Shown piece after piece: positions 46,201 through 57,700 of a stretch of 64,000 bases of DNA. The notes beneath the pieces are model-generated. The model had not been told where the DNA came from, searched no databases, and saw only the letters and a program-made list of their open reading frames with translations. Source of the stretch: Crossaster papposus (lineage: Eukaryota; Echinodermata; Asteroidea; Velatida; Solasteridae). Position 1 is the first letter of the stretch. Every line of letters starts with the position of its first letter. The position numbers and the translations under genes are program-made. The stretch covers positions 806,001 through 870,000 of the forward strand of contig JBAIAA010000600.1 of the NCBI GenBank assembly GCA_037893245.1, given 5' to 3'.

Positions 46201-49200
46201 TAAACTCAATGAAGTGAATGTAATATGTACATACGTTGATAGATCTGGCAATGTAAACACAATTATTGTTCGACAATTGCATTTTGCCCAAGGTTGATCA
46301 AGTTATTGCCGACACTCTCGGGCAAATTAATCGCGATAGTTGATAAATTGTAATCAACATTGAGGTAACTTCATATCAATGTTGGGCAGATAATATTGTC
46401 CAACAGTGTTTTTCCCAACAATTTATATTCGGTCTTGGAAACTATGGGTCGTGCATGGTATACATTACTCGGCCAAAGAGCACGGTTGTGTGTTGTTTAA
46501 CACATTTTGCACTAAAGCCGATAATGTAAAACTAAAAACTATAAACTAAATAGTTGTGATGTTTGTGAAATGTAACACTATATGTTTCAGTACAGCTCTG
46601 CACATTTCAATGTCTAAACGAGGAACATTTGTACTATTGTTGTCATTCAATCCATCTACTACAGGTTGTCTTCTGGCTCCTGCATTCGCCATTGGTAGTT
46701 TACTGGCTGGTGCCCTGGTCAAACGATTCAACATTCAATACAGAGGGCTAGTCTCCCTCTCGTGCGTCGCAATGGTTATTTGCGTCGTTGGCTTCACGGC
46801 AAATCTATTCATTGGCTGTCCCAATGAAAACGTTGTCGGCGTTTTCACGCCATACGCTGGACTAGGGTATGTTGGACAAGTCTAGTTGCACATTTGTTTT
46901 GCTACCCTTAAGTGCTTTGTTAAGGAAGAATAGGTCAGAATGAACGCGGCACAAATGTGCGCAAACTTTTAGCAATTGGGCGTAAAGATGGTATGACTAT
47001 TTGCTTCTGCTGTAATTTTAAAAAAAAAAATTGATGAATTAGATTTTGTGTTTGTATGCTTGAAAAACCAAGAACAAAAATGTTGTCTTTGTAGACTGGT
47101 TCATTGACCCTACTTCAGATAAAACAGAGCATTTATCAGGTTAGGGAACCGGACTATTGCTGGCCTACTTGTATCCGTTCACGTATGTGTAACCATATTG
47201 CAAAGACAATTGTGGAATTAATTTGTCAAAATGGGGGTGGGGTGGTATCATTTAAAAATAGTTGAATTTTTTTTTAACGATGGTCGACCGAGTTTAGGTT
47301 TGACGAGTTTTTCGTTCTACGAACGATACAATATTGTGCTTATTTTTTAGCCACCTTGGTTTAAAGGCGCCCTGCAACTCGGACTGCGCATGCTCTTTGT
47401 CTGTGTACTCGCCCGTCTGCGATGGCCATGGAACTACCTTTTTCTCAGCGTGCCACGCAGGATGTCAACGAGCTTCTGAGCAGGTACGCGTAGATTCTGT
47501 TCCCCACATTTAATAAAGAGGACAAAAACCAGTGCGAATCATTTCTCTGCCAATTTTGTTTGACTAGCAGAGGAGAAATAAAATAAGTTATATCTTCGAA
47601 GCTAGGCTAAGGATTCAAAACAGTCATTAATCTTAACCGTCCCTGAGTATGTACAAACTCATATTGAAATTGGAGGATTCATTACTGTTGGGGTTAATCT
47701 CATGTCCATTTACCCCGCTTCACCATTTGGATCTCACTGTCAGTCTCCTGACGACGGACTTAACATACTGCCCGAAACTTCTAGTTCCCTCCAGTTTTTT
47801 CAGAACCACACAACTCGTAACGGAGTATTTACCGAATGGTGCTATACCGCAAACAACTTGATTTATCTCGGCCCATTCACCTACAGGAATATGGAGACTG
47901 TTCATGCTTATCAGCCGCTGGACAGCCAACCAACACAACGATGAACCCTGATACATATGGACCACTTCTGGACAGAGAGGAGGGCGCTTGTGGCAGTCAC
48001 TGCATGTCGTATGCACCATACCTAGCCGTGCTGACCGTGGTTTTGTTGATTGCTCAATTTGCACACATTTTGCGTTTGAATATCGTCATTCGGTAACTAT
48101 TTTTCCAATCGCATTTTCTTGTAAGTCTTATGGCAAGCTCATCACGCAATGCTATGCTCTTTTTCAACTCTAACCGTATTAATGCAAATGTATTGATATT
48201 TTTATGCCCAGCCGACAAAGCTAAGGGGCATGCCGTCTGCAGTCAGTTTTTCCGACAAACATTATAATATGTAAATTGGTCTCGGTGTATATATCTCGCA
48301 GATCAATACGCGTGTAGGTCAAAGGTCAAACAATGGTTAAAACAAATGGTTGGATCAGGGGGGGGGGCGGAGGGGGGCCCAACAAAGTGCGCCACCAACG
48401 TTGAAATGTATCTCATTTATTCTTCCACGCTCGTGAGCTGCACATCTCACACAGTAAATACGTATAGATCGCTACCTCGAAGCGCACCATTGAAACACGT
48501 ACAAATTTGCTCTGTGGATCGCTCCCCGAATTCAGTGATTCATACAACGTCCGCAAAGCCAGGTACACAGGCACGATCTACACGGAATTTGTTTGGGGAG
48601 ATGTCATTTTCGGCCAGTTTCGTTCGAAAACAACACGATAAAACGCAAGGGGGTCACAGGCAGATTTTTTTAAAAATTCAGTATATCACTGCTACATCCT
48701 TTTTTAACGTATCCATGGAAAAAAATGAGTGGGGTCAAAGCACGATTTTTCACAATTTATCGATTATTATTGCCCTTTTTAGGGGAGGTATTTGTTGAAG
48801 TCGGTTGGGTATTTGTGCATAATCTCCACGTGGTTCAACGGTACGTCAACGTTAATTTTTTTTGACTGGTTTTTCCATTTTTAATACAATTTTTGTCATT
48901 GGATGATAAAAATTAAGGTAAATAACCACCTTTTTTTAACTACAAAAGACAAGATGTTAAGATATGATGCCAAAAACTCTTTATTTTTCGCGTAAAAAAT
49001 TGTTCCCGCAATCGCAGCCTCGAAGGGCCCCCCCCCCCCCCCCTCCCCTGGGTTGGATCGACCACCATAACTTAAACAAGGACTCGCATTCAAACTTGTA
49101 TGTTGGTCGGCCGCGATGTCATCTGTCAGTATGTCATATAGTAGAGTATTGTCTAAACTTGACAAAACTTACCAACTGCCTGCAATCTTGGGCAAAATCT

Positions 49201-51540
49201 AACCAACATTGGTAGGAAGTTACTGAATGTTGACCAAATGTTGGGAAGAATTTGCCTAACATGTTAGGCAGTTGGTATTTTGACCAACGTGCGTTGGATA
49301 AAATGACCAACCAAGGAAACGTGACATTCATAATCATGGGAATATAGTTATACGCGGACAGAACACTTATGTTTCTAAATATTTTTTTCCTTGTTTTCAG
49401 ATGCGCTCCAGAAGAAGACAGGTCTGTAGCTTTGGCACTGCTATATTTAACGGTACTAATCGGTGAGTACGCATACATTTTATTTTAGGTTTTTTGCATA
49501 AGTTTTTTGTATACCCGGGTGCTGTCATGATTATATACATTTTATTATGAAAATTAAGTTTATAATATAAAACTATATAGACATGTGTTTGTGGACAAAC
49601 ACAGAGCTGTTTCGGGTGTCTAACATTACTTTCAATATGTGTGTGGTGGTCTATGTGTGTGCCAAGTCTGAAGTCGATTTGATTGACACAAGTGCCAAAG
49701 ATATATTAGTTGAAAAAACCATCCTATGTGAAAAATTGCACCTTTAATGTGACGTCACATGACACCCGATGATGTCATCATGATGTCATCTTAATTTTTG
49801 TCTGTAACACATCCTGGAATACTTGCCTACCAAGCTTGACCCCAATCGGGCCTGTACTTCCAGAGAGAAAGGGTCCTTAAAAATGCACCTCAAATGTGAC
49901 GTCACATGACACCCGATGACGTTATCGTGATATCATCTTAACTTTCGTCTATAACACATCCCGGAATACCTGAATACCAAGTTTGACCCAATCGGAAATG
50001 TACTTCCAGAGATAGAGGGTCCTAAAAACTACACCTTAATGTGACGTCACATGACGCCCATTGATGTAATCATGACGTCATCTTAATTTTCGTCTATAAC
50101 ACATCCTGGAATACTTGCATACAAAGTTTGACCCGAATCGGATCTGTACTTCCAGAGATAGAGGGTCTTAAAAACTGCACCTTTAATGTGAAGTCACATG
50201 ACCCACGATGACGCCATCATTATCATTTTCCTATTGGCCCTCCTGGTGATGGTGGTTGAGGCATGTGTTAAGTCTCAAGTCAATCGGACTTACCAAAGTG
50301 TTAAAGTCAATAGTCTGACAAAAACGTGTACAAAACCTATGGGGACAAATTACACCTTTAACGTGATGTCACGTGACCATGAATGACGTAATTGTGATGA
50401 ATTTCTTCTAGGACCATATACAAATGCTGGTCTAAGTATGTCTCAAGTCGATCGGATTCATCAAAGTAAATGAATTATATCTATCGCGGTTGATTTTTCA
50501 GCAATTATTTAATGTTTAAAGGTCTTTTCATTGTAACTTCCGGTCTAGTGACGTCATATTTTTTTCTCTTCGCTAACTTGTTCCTAAAATGAAGCTGATT
50601 ATATACACCAGTTATAAAGTGATTTCAGCAAACTTCGCCACACACATCAACAGATTATTCATTTTAACAAGTTTTCAACCTGCCGCTAGAGGGCGTTATA
50701 ACATTTTATGACGTCGCCGATAATTTTTTTTTGGAAAAGTACAAAACTAGCCAGACACTAATATCGTTGAAAGTAAGTTTATATCATTTTTCACTTTAAA
50801 ATATATAAGGCACTTCCGGTTTGGACCTGAAGGAAAGGTCACGTGATTTCACGCACGGGAGATAAAATGAAGATCATGCAAACTTCGCCACTGATACACC
50901 AACAGATTATTCATTTTAACAATTTTTCAACCTATCGCTAGAGGGCGCTATAACATGTTATGAAAAAGCCAAAACAAAAAATCAAAGGCAAAATCAAAAT
51001 AAAAACAAAGGCTTTTCGCAAAATTGCGAAAAAGACAAAACAAAACAAATTAACGAAAACAGTATCTGTTTTGGCTAAAATAAAATTCACACCCTTTGTG
51101 AATTGTACTGTAGTTGGGTGTAGTGTGTCATGATTTTGCCTTGGCCCCAATGTGGTACATGTACATGTTTAAACCTTCATCGTATGGTGCAAGAATACGA
51201 CATGTCCTGCCTTAACGAAGGTTTTTTAATTTGGTTTTAGATGTGAAAAACAGCTCAGTAAATTCTGTCTCCACCTTCTCGTTTTGTTTTAGCTAATGTG
51301 CCGGCGTCTTATATGTTTGGCGCTGTCATCGACTCGGCCTGCGTGGTGTGGCAACAAACGTGTTATGGCCAGGGAGCATGCCTTCTGTACGACAAAGTCT
51401 GGTACCGCTACATCTTCAACGGTGTTGCGTTGGGAATTGGGATAATAAGCAGTGGCCTTATGCTAATTGTTTGGAAGTTTCCTTCGTACACCGATAAAGA
51501 GACATATGCTGCCGTAAAAGAGGAGGAAAATAGCATCTGA
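42550..51540 (+). CDS. SLCO: OATP/SLCO organic anion transporter, copy C (complete, 8 exons, 666 aa)
   Basis: Coding exons 42550-43204, 44561-44890, 46035-46199, 46665-46866, 47351-47483, 47887-48092, 49401-49462, 51293-51540 sum to 2001 bases, 666 residues plus stop, the usual OATP length. Order: cytosolic N-terminus; TM1 (FFVVIVSMFYFADSFG); TTFERRYQFS; TM2-TM4; an NDT glycosylation sequon in the second outer loop; TM5; the signature WLGAWWLG at about 263-270; TM6; TM7 with FVPKYLEVQF; TM8-TM9; a Kazal-like loop with ten cysteines at about 459-534 and an NTT sequon at 511; TM10-TM12. It would sit in the plasma membrane and exchange amphipathic organic anions (family knowledge); substrates unknown. 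The ATG used by B and D is ATA here (42538-42540), so the first Met is four codons later, still before TM1. No other lesion is visible. Confidence 0.93.
43205..44560. repeat. Intron 1 of OATP copy C with expanded minisatellite
   Basis: Short degenerate left block with GAGCGTCGGGGT units (about 43304-43400), then a right block (43436-44425) in four sub-arrays: 19-bp units GAACAAGTCTTACCACGCC (about 43480-43640), GAACAACTCTTACCACGGC (about 43680-44030), then 29-bp units with CACGCACGACGACGCC (44057-44300) and with CACGTACGACGACGCC (44300-44415). The two blocks are inverted relative to each other as in copy B. Confidence 0.88.
44561..44890 (+). CDS. SLCO: OATP copy C exon 2 (TM5-TM6)
   Basis: 330 bases, phase 1 in and out. 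Encodes GIWGAVSGLSPVVGIF, VSPSDRVWLGAWWLGYL, TM6 and the basic intracellular loop ending RQTTIR. Acceptor CTTCTATCAG, donor GTAGTG. Confidence 0.93.
44891..46034. other. Intron 2 of OATP copy C
   Basis: 1144 bases. The last 345 match copy A; about 45050-45670 is private to C among the visible copies, with GGCTCCCGAGGCGAGGCCCC near 45092. I could not match this to any small RNA. No ORF of note. Confidence 0.6.
46035..46199 (+). CDS. SLCO: OATP copy C exon 3 (TM7)
   Basis: 165 bases, phase 1; one residue different from A (QASAI to QANAI). Encodes the FVPKYLEVQF segment. Confidence 0.93.
46200..46664. other. Intron 3 of OATP copy C
   Basis: Near-identical to intron 3 of A, without the Harbinger element of B. 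Confidence 0.8.
46665..46866 (+). CDS. SLCO: OATP copy C exon 4 (TM8-TM9)
   Basis: 202 bases encoding GCLLAPAFAIGSLLAGALVK and TM9 to TPYAGLG; donor GTATGT, phase 2. Confidence 0.93.
46867..47350. other. Intron 4 of OATP copy C
   Basis: Aligns with intron 4 of A; nothing else seen. Confidence 0.75.
47351..47483 (+). CDS. SLCO: OATP copy C exon 5 (Kazal-like domain, first half)
   Basis: 133 bases; cysteines at about residues 459, 463, 465, 474, 485 and 489 of the protein, in CNSDCAC, PVC, SAC and AGC. Confidence 0.94.
47484..47886. other. Intron 5 of OATP copy C
   Basis: Aligns with intron 5 of A; the frames inside it are not genes. Confidence 0.75.
47887..48092 (+). CDS. SLCO: OATP copy C exon 6 (Kazal-like domain end, TM10)
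   Basis: 206 bases; cysteines at about 500, 502, 530 and 534 (DCSC, GACGSHC), NTT sequon, then TM10 (LTVVLLIAQFAHILRL). Confidence 0.93.
48093..49400. other. Intron 6 of OATP copy C, carrying a hAT-type element
   Basis: Same as intron 6 of A apart from the insertion 48356-49050. Confidence 0.8.
48356..49050 (+). mobile_element. hAT-type non-autonomous element with 8-bp target duplication
   Basis: 695 bases from CAGGGGGGGGGGCGGAGG to CCCTCCCCTG. Flanked by perfect GGTTGGAT direct repeats (48348-48355, 49051-49058), with one GGTTGGAT at the empty site in copy A. CAGGGG ends and 8-bp duplication point to hAT. A frame of 150 codons (48346-48798) crosses its border, so it is not a native gene. 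An inverted copy lies at 16403-17131. Confidence 0.88.
49401..49462 (+). CDS. SLCO: OATP copy C exon 7 (start of TM11)
   Basis: 62 bases encoding CAPEEDRSVALALLYLTVLI between TTGTTTTCAG and GTGAGT. Confidence 0.92.
49463..51292. repeat. Intron 7 of OATP copy C, filled with repeats
   Basis: Contains three-plus tandem units of about 147 bases (49749-50200), then modules of the left-end family: AACTTCCGGTCTAGTGACGT (about 50535), CCGCTAGAGGGCG (about 50686), CACTTCCGG (about 50812), a further CGCTAGAGGGCG (about 50936), and a GGCTTTTCGCAAAATTGCG hairpin near 51010. No gene. Confidence 0.85.
49749..50200. repeat. Tandem repeat, about 147-bp unit, with 14-bp palindrome
   Basis: ATGTGACGTCACAT, a perfect palindrome, starts the units, with GTGACGTCACATGAC at 49749, 49896 and 50041, and a mutated form at 50188. 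Spacing 147, 145 and 147. Each unit also contains CTTCCAGAGA and AACACATCC. Confidence 0.85.
51293..51540 (+). CDS. SLCO: OATP copy C exon 8 (TM11 end, TM12, C-terminus)
   Basis: 248 bases, phase 1, encoding NVPASYMFGAVIDSACVVWQ, CYGQGACLLYD, TM12 (GVALGIGIISSGLMLIVWKF) and a short acidic tail ending NSI; TGA 51538-51540. Confidence 0.94.
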
Positions 51541-51585
51541 GGAAAAATCTTACAAGGAGCCAAAATCTATATATACTTTTTGAAA

Positions 51586-52348
51586 CAGTGGGTGTATTCG
51601 AAACCCTGTTTTTGAGTGACCCGCGAACGGTGTTTTTGGGTTGCCGATTGCGAACACTAAAGTGCGTGTGAAATACATCATTCGAGATGGCAGCCCCGAA
51701 TTAAAACTCCTAATAAAAATAAACTAAAGTAAGCTATTTTACCAAAATAATTTACATAAAAAAAGCAGTAAAAACTGACAATTTTTACTGCTCGTGCACT
51801 GAATAACTACATGAAATTTCTATGCACACCAATTAAAGCCAGTTCCTGGGAGGTCTAGGTCTGCCGTCTTTGTTCTGGACGTTATTAATCAGCTGCTCCC
51901 ACTGACCTTTACACATGGACGGGTCATTGCCCATTCACGCTTAAAGTCGGCGCGAACGAGAAGTGCAACATGGCGGACCCACGACGTCACTCTGTGAGCC
52001 AATGTATAGAGGTCAGTGGGTACGGTACATATGACGTAATGTTTATAAATAAAAATGTATAGAGTAAATCCACTGACCTCTACACCTGGACATTTCATTG
52101 GCTCATATAAGTGACGTCTTGGGTCCGCCATGTTGCACTTCTCGTTCGCGCCGACTTCACGCGTTAGCACGGCAGAATATGGACAATGATCCGTCCAGGT
52201 GTAGAGGTCAGTGGCTGCTTCCCACTCGCTGAGCGGGGATTGGAAATCCTTTCCGCGAACACCGTTCGCGTGTTGGTCCTCGTCATTCGGAACCCTGTTC
52301 GCGTGTTCATTCAACACGAGAACGGGGTTTCGAATACGCCCATTATAT
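51586..52348. mobile_element. MITE in 3' flank of OATP copy C (outer element)
   Basis: Third copy of the element at 10162-10650. Contains AATAAA at 51712-51717, the first after the C stop. Interrupted by the nested foldback MITE. Confidence 0.65.
51900..52213. mobile_element. Foldback MITE, copy 2, with near-perfect 8-bp target duplication
   Basis: Ends CACTGACCTTTACAC and GTGTAGAGGTCAGTG. Flanks GCTGCTCC (51892-51899) and GCTGCTTC (52214-52221), with a single GCTGCTTC at the empty site in the A flank (about 10513). The whole 314 bases fold on themselves. The 8-bp duplication hints at hAT. Confidence 0.8.
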
Positions 52349-52740
52349 CCGCATCACGGTTGTCTCCTTGCCGATACAAGTATTGTATACTCAATCGTCT
52401 TCAAAGTGTTCAAGTTGTAACTGTAACGACATGTGACACTATTTAGTATGTTTGGCAAAGATATAGAATTTAGCGTTATTTTAGATAGTAATAAAAAATA
52501 ATAGTATAAGCTGGTTTAGAAATCCTTTCGTCTCTGCAGAAGATCTTGTTAAGATAGAAATATTAGGCCCTCTTAACTTTTCTGTCCATTCCAGCCAGTA
52601 AGCAGTTTGCAGCTTACTTGTGATATTGCAAGAACTGGGCCACTAACGTTGTGGTATTTTATGTATTTTGTGGGGGAGGGTCCCTCCCACTTTGTACTTA
52701 TTGGGGTACATAATTCAATTTTGGTCACGGAAATTTAGTT
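52349..52740. other. Intergenic DNA shared with flanks of A and B
   Basis: Matches 30100-30570; includes AGATCTTGTTAAGAT (about 52543). No gene. Confidence 0.55.
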
Positions 52741-53067
52741 TTGTTGGTTTGAGCTACCGAAATGCCGACAGATGTTAACCACTTTGGGTGAAATGTTTGG
52801 ATGTTGGATCATATTCCATTCCCTTGTGTGTTTATTCAATGAAACAAATTCCATTATTGTTAATCCAAGCGTATAGAATACTTTATAAGGCGTGCACATT
52901 ACCAGGCCTTTCATTTTCAGGCCAAACGCTTCACGTCGAGTATCAACCCGTTTTTTCGTGTTACTTGTTTCGGTTAATAGGAGGTATAAAAAATACCCGT
53001 TAGTAAAACAATCCTGTTGTAGTTTGCTTTCTACACTGACAACTAGTGGTCTGCCTCAGCGGACGGG

Positions 53068-54715
53068 ATGTCTTTCTCTAGGCTCAAACGAGAACTGAGC
53101 CTGAACATTCATCTTGAGGCCAAAGCCCAGCCCAACGATGTTTTCGCAATGATTAAGAGCCACGCCCAGGAAGACGACGTCAAGTGCGTTCAATATCTAA
53201 ACGACACCAAGTGGTGTATCACCTTCAAGAATTTAGAGGCCAAAGAGAAAATGAGAAATGGACCAATGGAGATCAACAACAAACGGGTAAATTCATCGGA
53301 AGCTGATAAAACCATTTCGTATGTCAACGTGTACAATGCCCCACAAGAACTATCGGACACCCCCATCGTAAGTTCCCTGACACAGTACGGGACAGTCGTC
53401 GGCCACAGGCGTGGTCATTGGCCTGCGACTCGTGGATGGGAGAATGGAACTCGCCACTACAGAATGGTGCTTCGCTCCCCGATTCCTTCGTACATCAAAG
53501 TAGGCTCCTCCCAACTGTATGTTCAGTACGAGGGACAGCAGAAAACTTGCAGACGATGTGGACAGGCTGGTCATCTTGCAGCTAAATGTGTTAACACTGT
53601 GTGTTTTAACTGCAACGAGCAAGGTCACCTTAGTGCAGAATGCCCCCAACCCAAAAAATGCAGGATCTGCGCAAGTGAAAGTCACGCCGCCCATGAATGT
53701 CCAAACACTTTTGCAAACAGGGTAAGCGGACCTGCCACTGTTACCACGGCCCGACCAGGGACGATGGTTTTCCCGCCCTCCAACCAGGTGACAAGCAAAT
53801 CCGTTTTCCCCCAGCTCTCGGACGAAAGTGGGACTGAGATGGTGACCAAAGAGGGGCGGCGAGGTTTCTGGGACGAGGCTGCCGGCCTGCTAGGGTCTAC
53901 AAGTCACTCCACTCGCACACCAACGACCAAGCTCCCTCAAACAGCAAGCGGCCACCGGAAATATCCTGGCATCCGCCAGCAAGCTCCCGGACGCCAGCAA
54001 GCTCCCGGACGCCAGCAAGCTCCCGGACGCCAGCAAGCTCCCGGTCGCCAGCAAGCTCCCGGTCGCCAGCAAGCTCCCGGTCGCCAGCAAGCTTCCGGTC
54101 GCCAGCAAGCCCCAGGTCGCCAGCAAGCTCCCAGCCACCAGTAAAACACCAGTCGTGAAGCCAAAGCTCCTGACCTCCAGCAAACCCTCGACCTCCAGCA
54201 AACCCTCGACCTCCAGCAAACCATCGACCTCCACCAAACCATCGACCTCCACCAAACCATCGACCTCCACCAAACCCTCGACCGCCAGCAAGTTTTCTGC
54301 CGCCGGCGGGACCTCGGCTGCTGGCAAAACCCCGGCCGCCAGCAAGACCAAGACCAAGACCGTCGCCGACAAGGCCAAGACTACCGGCATCAAGACCAAG
54401 GCCGCCGACAAGACCGTGGCCGACATGACCGTCGCCGACAAGACCACGATCGCCGCCGCCGTCGTCGCCGACGAGCCCTTGACCGCAGTCGAGACCCAGG
54501 CTAGCTGGGCAGATCTCGTGCAAGAAAAAGAGGAACTAGAACGGCGTTTCGCCGAAAACGGAGACTCGGACGCAGGCTCGACCATCTCCATGGCCAGCAC
54601 CACTGCGCCGTTAAAACGGGGTTTATCATCGTCCCAAGAACATTCCGAGCACGAGGAACAATTCCGGGAAGTCAGGAAGAAAAAACATGCAAGAAGAAAA
54701 GGTAGAGATTTGTAA
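53068..54715 (+). pseudogene. LINE ORF1: CCHC zinc-knuckle nucleic-acid-binding protein, one frameshift
   Basis: Open from ATG 53068 to TAA 54144 in one frame (358 codons), then from about 54155 to TAA 54715 in the next frame. Residues 161-211 hold three C-x2-C-x4-H-x4-C knuckles (CRRCGQAGHLAAKC, CFNCNEQGHLSAEC, CRICASESHAAHEC), which bind the element's RNA in such retroelements. The tail contains an 18-bp tandem repeat (53981-54135, reading QQAPGR in frame one but ASKLPG in frame two) and a second 18-bp repeat (about 54169-54290, SKPSTS). Because ASKLPG and SKPSTS run on in one frame, the shift probably happened just before 53981. The C-terminal part is Lys/Ala-rich, then acidic with SWADLVQEKEELERRF. 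Minus-strand frames here are shadows of the repeat. Confidence 0.8.
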
Positions 54716-54788
54716 ATTTTTTGTTTTTTTTGTTTGGTGTTTTTCCCTCTTTTTTTCGATGGTTTTCCACCTTTTTCTTTGCATTCTA

Positions 54789-57700
54789 ATGAGTTTTTCG
54801 GTTGTTACTCTTAATACCAATGGTCTGAGGAATCTCAGCAAACGCCGCCAAATTTTTGATTCCTGCGGGAGCCAGGGTGCTGACATCCTACTCCTGCAGG
54901 AAACCCACGCTGCTGGCTACATGGAGGCCAGGGCGTGGGAGAGAGAATTTTAACGGCAAAGGTTTTTGGTCTTTTGGTTCGTCTAATAGCTGTGGAGTTG
55001 CCATTTTGTTTTCAAAACGCCTTTCGTGGAAACCAGCTGACCATTACCGAGACAATAAGGGCCGTCTCGTTTCTGTCACTGTTACCTTACCTAACACAAA
55101 TTCCAAAGTCCGCATTATAAACTGTTATGCCCCAAATGACCCCGTGGAAAGACAAAAGTTTTTCAAGGATGATCTGGCGAACCATTTTAGGGGAACTAGG
55201 CACATTATTTTGGGGGGAGATTTCAATTGTTATTCAGATTCAGTTTTAGATCACAAACACAACAGTTTCTATGGTACACGGGGTTTTAAAGAACTAGACA
55301 CTATTCTTAAAGGTTTTGGTTTGACTGATTGCTGGCGAGAACAAAACGCTCACCTCCAACGTTTTACTTGGCACAATAAGTCCAACACCCAAGCCTCTCG
55401 CTTAGACAGATTTTACATGTCTCGGGAATTGTCAGCTGGTTCCAAACATGCGATTACCGCCTTTCCCTTATCTGACCACGATTTAGTATCTGCCCTTTTT
55501 ACTAACAATATTCAAAATTCTGGTAAAGGGGTGTGGCGTTGCAATATCGATCACTTAAAACGAGATTGTTTTAAAGATATCATTAGATCCGAGTGGGAAA
55601 ACTGGAAAGCGAACAAACCTTACTTCAATAATATTCTTTATTGGTGGGATAAGGGCAAAATCCAAATTAAAAAGACGGTAATCGCATTTTCTGCTGATGC
55701 AGCAAAAAAACGTAACTCTGAACGGAAAAAAATCCTCAAGGAACTCAATGTGCTGCAAAACCAATTAGACAGTGGAGACACTACATGTGTTGATACCTTT
55801 AAAACTACTTGCACAAGGGTTTTGGATTTATCTAACAATTTTGGTAGTCTTTCTTCAGGTTTTGTCTCCCCTAAAATCAGGGGTGAAAGTTCTGTTTTTA
55901 TTCCCAATAAAGATCCCGATATTAAACGCATGCAGTGTCTGCGCGACCAGGACGGTCGTGAAACAAAAGACCCCCTTGAAATGTCTTCCATTTGTTACGA
56001 TTTTTACAAAGATCTCTACACGGCTGTTCCGGTTGATCAAACAGACATTGAGTTCTTTGCAAATTCTATCGATAAATCCTTAACGGCCGACGATAACTTA
56101 TTGCTAGAGGGGCCTATTACATTATCCGAGGTAAGAGAGGCATTGTTCAATATGGAGACGGGCAAGTCCCCGGGATCTGACGGGCTGCCGGCCGAATTCT
56201 ACAAAACATTTTTCAACGAGATGGGACAAGACTTGTGCGATGTTTTAAATTCTTGTTTTGATTACAATAGTTTGTCTAATTCTCAGAAAAATGGAATTAT
56301 CACTCTTTTGTATAAAAATAAAGGAGACAGGGAAGATTTATCAAATTGGAGACCCATTTCGTTGCTAAATGTTGACTATAAAATTCTATCTAAAATCCTT
56401 GCTAATAGAACTCGGAAGATTCTTCATAAAATTGTTCACATAGATCAAACATGCTCGGTTCCAGGCCGATCCATATTGGACAATGCCCACTTACTTCGGA
56501 ACGTTCAGGGTTACGTCGAACAAAAAAATCTGGGTGCCATCTTTGTGTCTCTCGACCAACAAAAAGCTTTTGACAGAGTAAATTGGAACTATCTTCAACA
56601 AATTTTGGTGAAGTACGGTTTTGGCCCGAACTTTCGGAAGTGGGTTCAAATTTTGTATAATGACATTAATTCCACTGTTATTTGTAATCGTAATCTTTCT
56701 GAGACTCTTCCCCTTTCCCGCGGGGTTAGACAGGGATGCCCCTTATCTCCCCTGCTTTACATCCTTGCTTTGGAGCCTTTGGGTTGCGCTATTAGATCTG
56801 AACCCAAGATTCATGGTGTTAAGTTGCCAGGAGGGGGTGAAGTTAAACTGTCCATGTACGCCGATGACGCAACTTTAATTCTTACGGATGATTTTTCAGT
56901 TATTCAAAGCTTCAAGTTGGTCGAGAGATATGAGAGGGCATCCGGGGCTAGGCTAAATCAGCAGAAAACGAATGGCATCTTTCTTGGTAAATGGAAAAAC
57001 AAAACTATTGGGCCTGTTGACATACCATGGGTAACCTCGGCTAAAATTGTTGGTTTTTATTTTGGAAACGGGAACTTAGAAAAAATATGGAACGAGAAAC
57101 TCATTGAGTTGAAGAAAAGAATTGACGCTTGGGAAAATTGCAATTTAACCCAAAAAGGGAGGGTCGAGGTTGTCGATACCTACCTTTTGTCCCAATTTTG
57201 GTATACGGCCGAGGTTACCCCGCCTCCTAAAAAGAAAATTCAACAAATTAACACTCTCATTTTCAAGTACATCTGGGGTCAAAAGGTTGAGCTTGTCAAC
57301 AGGGCCACCATGTTTCTCCCTCCTTCCTCAGGGGGAATGGGAGTTATTGATATCAATAGCAAAGTAAGTACTCTGCAGTGTGTACACGTCGGCAACATGG
57401 TCTCAAACAAACCCGCTAAATGGAAATCTTTTGCTATTTACTGGTGTGGCTTTTCCCTCGGAGAAATTGCCCCCGAACTAGCTAGGAACAACCGGCCCCA
57501 TGCCGACAACAGGCCCAAATTTTATCACTCTGTTCTTTCCTTTTTCCGGCAGCACAAAGACCATGTTGCCGACTGGACAAAAATTAAAAGCAAAACGTTG
57601 TATTCTTGTATCATACAGGCCAAAGAAACTAGACCAAGAGCCCAAAGAGACTGCCCAGGTGCAGACTGGGCCATTATTTGGAAAAGGACATTGTGCGCTA

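Noticed and set aside
53890-54603. Minus-strand frames of 208-237 codons
   Set aside because: Shadow of the 18-bp coding repeats of LINE ORF1 on the other strand.
54940-54960. Programmed frameshift in LINE ORF2
   Set aside because: It lies inside the endonuclease domain at a T-run, with no overlapping ORF design; a one-base insertion explains it.
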